NCBI GenBank assembly: GCA_936432065.2
Contig: OW386290.2
Span: 50,176,843 to 50,240,842 of the forward strand
DNA from: Rutpela maculata
Lineage: Eukaryota; Arthropoda; Insecta; Coleoptera; Cerambycidae
Direction: 5' to 3'
DNA: 64,000 nucleotides
Of the stretch, positions 57,526 to 64,000 are shown in pieces. The notes beneath the pieces are model-generated. The model was not told the DNA's origin and did no database searches. It saw only the letters and a list, made by a program, of their open reading frames with translations. The stretch's first letter is position 1. Each line of letters begins with the position of its first letter. Made by a program: the position numbers and the translations under genes.

Positions 57526-57930
57526 TTAAAAAATAATTCTTTTTTGATTCAGGCAAAATGAAAAATCTAAATCTAAGGATTCCAGAATACATATTTTTCT
57601 GTTTTTTTTTAATTCTCTCTGAACATATTCATTAAAAATGTTTATTTTTGCTATGGCCTGCCTCTTTACATCCGAAAGTATTGGGCCGAAAACTCTAAGG
57701 AAAATCTGAAAGGCCAGGGAAAAAAGGTCTAAAAGTAAATATTCTAAAAATTTCTTAAATTCTCTTTTCCAACATTCATTAGAAATTATCATTTCCGAAA
57801 GTATTTTGGCGAAAACTTTAAGGAAAATCTGAAAGGCTAGAGACAAAGGTCTAATAGTAAGGATTCCAAAAAAATTTTAAATTTTCTTTTCCAACATTCA
57901 TTAGAAATTATCATTTTTACTAGGTCTCCC
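57526..57930 (-). repeat. 123-base tandem repeat, open as a 41-codon repeat
   Basis: CCGAAAGTATT...GGAAAATCTGAAAGGC recurs with a step of about 123 bases (57672 and 57795), and TTCCAACATTCATTAGAAAT near 57767 and 57890. The minus-strand frame stays open for 106 codons with repeated SLAFQIFLRVFGPIL-like blocks and (R)EFKKFLE / RELKKN. Whether it is translated is unknown. Confidence 0.6.
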
Positions 57931-58437
57931 TGCTATTTGGACACAATTTGGAAATTTAAAGATGTTAGTAAACTTTCTGTCGTTATTAATACTCATGCTC
58001 AAGATACACAGCACACAAAATAAAAAAAGTGGTATTTTTGTGATACTCCATTGGGTAACCCATATATATTTCGACGTACTGGGGTCATTTTTCTTTTCCT
58101 TGCAGGTAAACTCGTCCCTCAGCAATAATATTCAATAAAAACGTAATTTATTTTTAAAAAAATGTTTTTATTGATATAATAGCATTACAGTGTAATAATC
58201 ATTATTGTCTTCTGTTTATATTTATACTACTACTATGGTAATTTGAACCTGTCCCTCAGCCAATGGCACGAGATATTTATGTGAATAACTCTGTAGAGCA
58301 TAAATGCCTATCACTCCCAATTATTCTAATGACTTTTTAAATATATCAACTTTTATGGATTGATTATTTTAAATTTATAAGATAAGTATTTCTACGGATT
58401 TTTTTTTAAATGTCCCTTTTGATTTACTTGTTGCTAC
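57931..58437. other. AT-rich stretch with a MITE half
   Basis: 58010-58085 (CACACAAAATAAAAAAAGTG, CTCCATTGGGTAACCC, ATTTCGACGTACTGG) matches the left arm of the foldback at 61436. Confidence 0.45.
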
Positions 58438-59811
58438 ACTCTGTTACTGCGTTCAATGCTTAAATAAGTCCAAAGATGAAGCTGTATATCAGTTAAGAGT
58501 GTTCTCTTGGTTGCAAATCACAGCCCCCACTCCTTGTAAAAAGAATTCATGCATATCATCAGTAGACCACGTGTCGTGAAATGTGCTGCATGTTTTGCTC
58601 ACCTGAGCACTCTGTTACTACTAGATTTTGGTGAGATTTAATGTTTACTTTATTCATATTGTGCTTAATTTATTCCTTGCAGGTGTAACTCTTGAACTAC
58701 ACATTACATTTTATTGTCATTTATATATATTCTATGAGTAATCGATCCGAACACGTTAAATTTACAACTCTGTTACTGCTACACTCTGTTACTACCACTG
58801 AGTAACAGTGGTACTTGAAGTAACAGTGGTAAAATCTCTGTATAATTTGGTGTAATGCAGTACAGACAACTGGAACTGGAACTTTAAAATATCGTAATTT
58901 AAGTTGTTTTTGCAACAAAGGATTTTGTTCTTGCCAGAATCCTCAAGACTATCAACCGATACAGGAACCCACCAATCAGTTGTTACAAAACTCCACAAAG
59001 TTAAAATCATATTTTTCAAGACAATTGACGATAGCGCAAAACGGTTCAAAATGACTAAGAAAGAAGGTTCTTATGAGCCTTACGAGAACCTCTTAAAAAA
59101 TTGTACCCAATCCCAAAATAAAGTTATGGGGTAAACGTGTTTTTTACGAATTCAATAATCCTCTTGAAGTCTTTGAAACGTAGATACTTTAGAAGTTAAG
59201 ACTGAAATGGTTTGTTCAAATTGTGTTTTTACTGCTTTAATAAGTTTAGAGTTCATCTTTTTTTTTATCATTAAAATATGCCTTAGCTACGTAGTTCACA
59301 TATGAATACATATCTCATTAAAAAATGTGAAAATCTTTATTTCTTTTTATAATAAAGGATCTAAGGTCAATTATGTTAACTAATTTTGGCTTTGTTATAT
59401 ATTGATGCAAATCATTCAATGAAAACTCCACTATGTTACTGTGGACTACTCTGTTACTTTCAATGTCCCTTGATTCTGATTAAATTAATACGCATTTTCA
59501 ACCAAGAAAATAGAGTAATTAAGAGTAATTCTTGTAGTAGGTCATTCAGGTACCATAAATACAACACTTCAGAGATGTACGTACCTAAATTTTAAATGTT
59601 CAATCATTTAATAACAAAAATTAGGTTTCTTAAATGGAAAAAGTAACAGAGTGGATTTATTATTCGTAAGAATACAGATAAGACATGATTTTATGTCTTT
59701 TAGCTTGGTCTGTAATAAAACTAAGCTAGAAGTTTATTTGTTGCACATTATTTCTGTTATAAATGTCTTCATGTTAATATTTAAAATAGTTATTTTTCGT
59801 AGTAACAGGGT
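58438..59811. repeat. Scattered 11-mer ACTCTGTTACT cluster
   Basis: Exact copies start at 58438, 58609, 58767, 58783 and 59448, with the exact reverse complement at 59642. Close variants AGTAACAGTGG (about 58801 and 58820) and AGTAACAGGGT (59801) also occur. There is no regular spacing and no gene is recognised in the interval. Confidence 0.6.
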
Positions 59812-59927
59812 GGTTTGATTTATCTGCATCAGCTAACAAATTGACCAATTTCTTCTAAATCACTAAAGAAAGAGCTCTGCTCATAACAATATCTTAAAGA
59901 CAAACTATTGAGCAAATAACTATGCAT

Positions 59928-61345
59928 ATTGTAATTCGTTTCAGGATGCCACGTGGATTAAACGATGGTTTTATTGATTACGAACATGACCCTGAATTTT
60001 TTGTTGAAAAATTCAAAATAATCGACTTTTTTAAAGATAACTCAAAGATCTTTAACGATAGGTTCTTCAATTTCTAGATACTGTTAGAACTTTGAAAAAC
60101 GGTTAATTTGAGAGGTGTTTCGTTTAAAACGCTTGAAAATTTGTTTAAATAATTGCAAAAAACGCGAAAATTATCGCAATTTGCAAATATTTTTCATTCT
60201 TTAACAAAAACACTTTAGTGCTTAAAACTTTGACAAAATATGTCTTCTATTACCCCAAAGTTACCCCTAAAATTTCATCCAAAAATTTTGATTAGTTTAA
60301 GAGATATTCAATTTGTTTATTAAAAACAAATAATGTAAAGTGCAAATTCACCCAGTTCCCGTTATCGTGGAGGGTTGATCCGGACATCATTTTTTTCGCT
60401 GAGACTTAAACTTTATGTTTTCGTTAGTGGTAAATCAAATTTGCATTATTTTCAACTTCAAAATGGCGTTTGAAAAAGTGTCATATTTTGAGGTTAGGTT
60501 TTTTGCTAATAACTTTTAAACAATTGAAGAATTTGCAATATCCTTCTCATATCTTTGTTGCTGGCGTCTGTTCACACATTTTCAAAAAAAAAATGACTGT
60601 AGCCTTACTAGAAGCCGAGATGACTTTTTTTTTCAATAAATTCGTAATTTGTTTATTAATAAACATTACCAGCAACAAAGATATGAGGACGATATTGCAA
60701 AATCTTCATTTGTTTAATAGTTATTAGCAAAAAACCTAACCTCAAAATGTGACACTTTTTCAAACGCCATTTTGAAGTTGAAAATAATGCAAATTTGATT
60801 TACCACTAACGAAAACATAAAGTTTAAGTCTCAGCGAAAAAAATGATGTCCGGATCAACCCTCTACGATAACGGGAACTGGGTGAATTTGCACTTTACAT
60901 TATTTATGTTTTTAATAAAAAAATTGAATATCTCTTAAACTAATTAAAATTTTTTGATGAAATTTTAGGGGTAACTTTGGGGTAACAAAAGACATATTTT
61001 GTCATTTCAAGTACTAAAGTGCTTTTGTTAAAGAATGAAAAATATTTGTAAATTACGAAAATTTTCACGGTTTTTTGCAATTATTTAAACAAATTTTCAA
61101 GCGTTTTAAACGAACCTCTCAAATTAACCGTTTTCCAAAGTTCTAACAGTATCTACAAATTGAAAAACCTATCGTTAAAGGTCTTTGAGTTATCTTTAAA
61201 AAAGTCGATTTTTTGGAATTTTCCAACAATAAATCGTTAAATAAACAATGTTCCGGCGGTCAAAAAGTGGACCAAATTCAGGGTCATGTTCGTAATCAAT
61301 AAAACTATCGTTTAATCCGCGTGACATCCTGAAACGAATTACAAT
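59928..61345. mobile_element. Long foldback element with unequal arms
   Basis: ATTGTAATTCGTTTCAGGATG at the left mirrors CATCCTGAAACGAATTACAAT at the right (each 21, listed here only as landmarks by position 59928 and 61345). Arms of about 650-700 bases match nearly throughout; the right arm has about 60 extra bases at 61215-61280. The centre is about 60 bases near 60600. Confidence 0.85.
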
Positions 61346-61435
61346 AAATTTCAGACTTTTTTTTACTAATTCTACTGGTCTAATTTGCATACGCGATTTT
61401 CTAGAAAATGGTGGAGGAGGTGATATTCATATATT

Positions 61436-61736
61436 ACACAGACACACACAAAAAAAAGATCTGTTTCTGGGACTCCATTGGGCAACCCCCATGTATTTCG
61501 ACATGTTAAATACGAATCAAGTATCCTTTTAGCTCCGTTACCCACCAATTTTTAGTAAATCGCGAAAATAACCTAAATTATGAGTTTTTTTTTTTTTTTG
61601 ATTATTTTCGCGGTTTACAAAAAAATGGTGAGTGGAGCTAAACGGACACCTGATTCGTGTTCAGCATTCCGAAATACATATGGCTTACCCAATGGAGTAC
61701 CAGAAAAAAAACACTTTTTTATTTCGTGTGCCTGTC
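61436..61736. mobile_element. Foldback MITE
   Basis: Arms 61436-61585 and 61598-61736: ACTCCATTGGGCAACC / ACCCAATGGAGT, ATGTATTTCGA / CGAAATACAT, TTAGCTCCGTTACCCACCA / TGGTGAGTGGAGCTAA. Halves of related elements lie at 46525 and 58010. Confidence 0.8.
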
Positions 61737-61789
61737 TTATTAATAAAATTTCATATAGCCCATATACAATTTCTGAAAAACCTTTTCAA

Positions 61790-62520
61790 GGCAGTTTGCA
61801 ATTTTAGGTACAGGACCGGTCTGTTGGTAGTACTTAATTTTTGATTGAAGACTTCGACGGAAGCATTTTCGTGCTTGAACCTTCTAATGAATAGGAAAAT
61901 TACATTATACAAAAAGTTTTACCCCTGGAATTTTATAATTAGCAAGACTTAACAGCTTTTTAGTTATTTTTAAGACAGTTTGCCATTTTAGGTGTTGTTA
62001 TAAGCAGGGGTGTTTTCAGTAAAGGCTATTTTTTATTTAAAACTTCTGTGGAAGTACCTTCATGCTTGAACCTTCTAAGGGATACGAAAAATTATCATCG
62101 TACAACAAATAGAACTTTATGATTAGCAAAATTTTTACTTTTTTATCTCTGAAATTTATTTGTAATACAGCTTTGCAATTTTAGGTGTTGCTGTAAGCAG
62201 GAGAAAAATCTATGTTTATCGCCTTCCCTCGAAGTAGCTTCGTGTTTGAACCTTCTAAGGGATAGAAAATATTCTTTGTACAACAAGTTTTACCCTTGGA
62301 ATATTGTGATTAGCAGAAGTTTTACTGCTTTATCCCTGAAAGGCTTTTAAGGGCGACTTGTAGCAAATAAGTTCAAGCTTGATTTAAGATCAAGATCCAT
62401 GGTTACTATTGTTGTTTTGATCTTGAATCAAGTTGAACTTGGCTTAAACTTAGCTGGTACAACTCGTCCTAAGGTATTTCTAAGACAATTTGCAATTTTA
62501 GGTGTTACTATAGGTACCTA
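61790..62520. repeat. Diverged tandem repeat, about 185-195 base unit
   Basis: Units begin with GCAATTTTAGGT at about 61798, 61981, 62175 and 62495 and share CTTGAACCTTCTAAGGGATA and TTTTACCCTTGGAAT blocks. Before the last unit an inverted pair GTTCAAGCTTGATTTAAGAT / ATCTTGAATCAAGTTGAAC (62371-62443) interrupts the array. Confidence 0.65.
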
Positions 62521-63075
62521 TCTATTTATATTGTTTACAGTGCGGAATCCTCGGCATGCAAATTCGATTCGCACTTGGCTGTTTTTGATAATACTGCAGA
62601 TCAGCGAGGCATTGTAATTTTCGCAAAATTTCAGGATACACTAATTTGAAGTCGTGGAACACAAATCTGAAATTAGTCATCAATTCAAATGCGTAGTTTA
62701 AAAAAAAAATGAAACTTTCCACCACAACAGGAACTCTACCAATACGTTACAAAATACCTTGAATTTGGGCCGATTCAGATTTCGTGTTCACAACGTAAGT
62801 GCTTTTCGGAACAGTTTGCCTTTTATGCACTGCAAGAAAATAGCTTTTTCGTAAAAAAAAAAACGGTATCTTCTTATTCAAATCGTTGCATTGTGAATTT
62901 ATTTTTTTTTTTCTAGATGGCTTATGCTTACTGTATGGCACGCGTGGCGGTAACACGCTGACTGTCGCAGTTCTTTGTTAAGCTTACGACCTCACCAAAT
63001 ATGACATTACGGTAACAATTTTATTTTTGGATCATTTAAAACTTGTACCTGTGTACAATTGTACATTCCCTTAAG
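62521..63075. other. Non-coding stretch
   Basis: No gene recognised. Confidence 0.4.
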
Positions 63076-63495
63076 ATTAGTTGTGTATGGAATTAAGGTC
63101 AGTTGTTCAGTGCTAGGTTGTTTTTTTTTTGTAGATGGTTCCAATTTTCTTTTTTATTGTATTGGATGTATTAAAAATTGTGTACATGAACTTAAGGTTA
63201 GTTGTTCAGGTTACGTGGGTTTTTCTTTTTGTAGACGACTGCAACTTTTTTTATTGTATCATAGTTATACTAATAGTTTAAAAAACTGTCTGCTTGGTCT
63301 TAATTCGGTTGGTTTTCCTTGTTTGCAAATGGCTAATTCTTTTTAAATATTATTAATTATATTAAAAGTTTTAAAAAACTGTGTCCATATGGAAAATTAG
63401 TTGTTGAGGTTAGGATGGCTTTCTCTTTTCCAGATAGCTGCAATTTTTTTTGTTGTATTAGCTAATTGGTTATATTAAAAGTTTAAAATTATGTC
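63076..63495. repeat. Diverged tandem repeat, about 100-110 base unit
   Basis: Four units share AAACTGTGTACATG, TTAAGGTTAGTTGTTCAGGT, a T-rich tract, GTAGATGGCTGCAA and TTATATTAAAAGTTTAAAA. Confidence 0.6.
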
Positions 63496-63774
63496 ACTAT
63501 TGGACTATTTAGAAAAATACCGACGCGTAGTGCAGATCCGGACAGCGACCCATTCCCAATCAAGTATTTATAAAATGAATTTCTTTGTTGTGTCTTCAGA
63601 CACCAACGTTTCATGTTCGTTTCGCACTCATGCGCTGATAATTTAATTATATTAAAGCAGATATATGCTGTGCGTATGAAATAATGACGTTTTAGTCAAT
63701 AATGTACTGTTTTCGATAAAAAAAGAAACGCTGTCCAAGGAATCACCACTTCCACATCCAGATTTTCCATTAAA
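63496..63774. other. Non-coding stretch
   Basis: Nothing recognisable. Confidence 0.4.
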
Positions 63775-64000
63775 ATCTCACAATTAGCAAAATTGGTTTA
63801 AGGAAATTTAATAATATAATTTTGAAATCGTCTACCCCAAAAACCCATAAAATGATATGCCACATCGGTAGTTAGTAGGAGTGGGGTGTGGGTAAGGAGT
63901 GGATGAAATAAAAAAAAATTTGAGGCCTTTGGTTCTTGTACACACACTAAATCACAATTTTATTTTTTTTCAACCTCTTCAATAATGGGTGGAGCTGGCT
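63775..64000. repeat. Repeat F4, copy 2, cut by the window edge
   Basis: TATGCCACATCGGTAGTTAG and flanks are the reverse complement of 36920-37140; the end of the window is reached inside the repeat. Confidence 0.65.

Noticed and set aside
61790..63495. CRISPR-like or regularly spaced repeats
   Set aside because: Units are adjacent and diverged without unique spacers; they are ordinary tandem repeats in eukaryotic DNA.

Overview
This window looks like AT-rich nuclear DNA of an arthropod, most likely an insect. The evidence is the mix of decayed mobile-element families, a THAP exon, 50-70 bp intron-like gaps, TA and TTA microsatellites, and the absence of bacterial-style gene packing. A beetle is my guess from the style of the repeats, with low confidence. 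No complete host gene is visible. The only candidate exons of ordinary genes are two first-exon-like segments near 7.4-7.7 kb (a plus-strand exon resembling the start of a multi-copy insect YqaJ/SWIM-type family, and a minus-strand THAP exon with a frameshift), an exon-like start at 3797, and an unidentified GC-richer stretch at 12.5-14.0 kb with a splice-like gap.

Nearly everything recognisable is mobile DNA. From the left: the end of a foldback MITE (1-183); a mariner-like transposase remnant (2.0-2.8 kb); a Harbinger deletion derivative with both Harbinger gene starts (8803-9712); a hAT-like palindrome (9757-10380); a second Tc/mariner remnant (11.8-12.5 kb); a 3.9 kb hAT-type giant palindrome with an 8-bp target duplication and two smaller TA-targeted palindromes nested in it (15144-19038); a dead retroelement with reverse transcriptase and nuclease-like tail (20.3-22.5 kb); and a fragment of another LINE (22.6-23.5 kb).

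The centrepiece is 24.04-30.75 kb: four 5'-truncated copies of an R4/Dong-like non-LTR retrotransposon, all on the minus strand and head to tail, mostly separated by TTA (TAA) repeats, which are the known target of Dong elements. The longest copy keeps an open 689-codon frame with reverse transcriptase, CCHC and PD-(D/E)XK-like endonuclease motifs. Their 3' UTRs share three small hairpins with compensatory base changes between copies.

At 32884-36005 lies a 3.1 kb element with 17-bp inverted ends (TAGGGCGG...) and a perfect 8-bp duplication, carrying broken pieces of an unnamed multi-copy protein family, one piece duplicated in tandem (829-bp step, almost identical). Further right are piggyBac-like TTAA MITEs, a LINE split by a 161-bp palindrome with a 14-bp duplication (38.5-40.7 kb), a 5S-rRNA-like SINE candidate (42.3 kb), an RNase H fragment (43.9 kb), several more long palindromes (46.8-48.1, 49.0-49.8, 59.9-61.3, 61.4-61.7 kb), and short tandem repeats, including a 41-codon in-frame repeat (57.5-57.9 kb). 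Intervening DNA is AT-rich with no support for genes.
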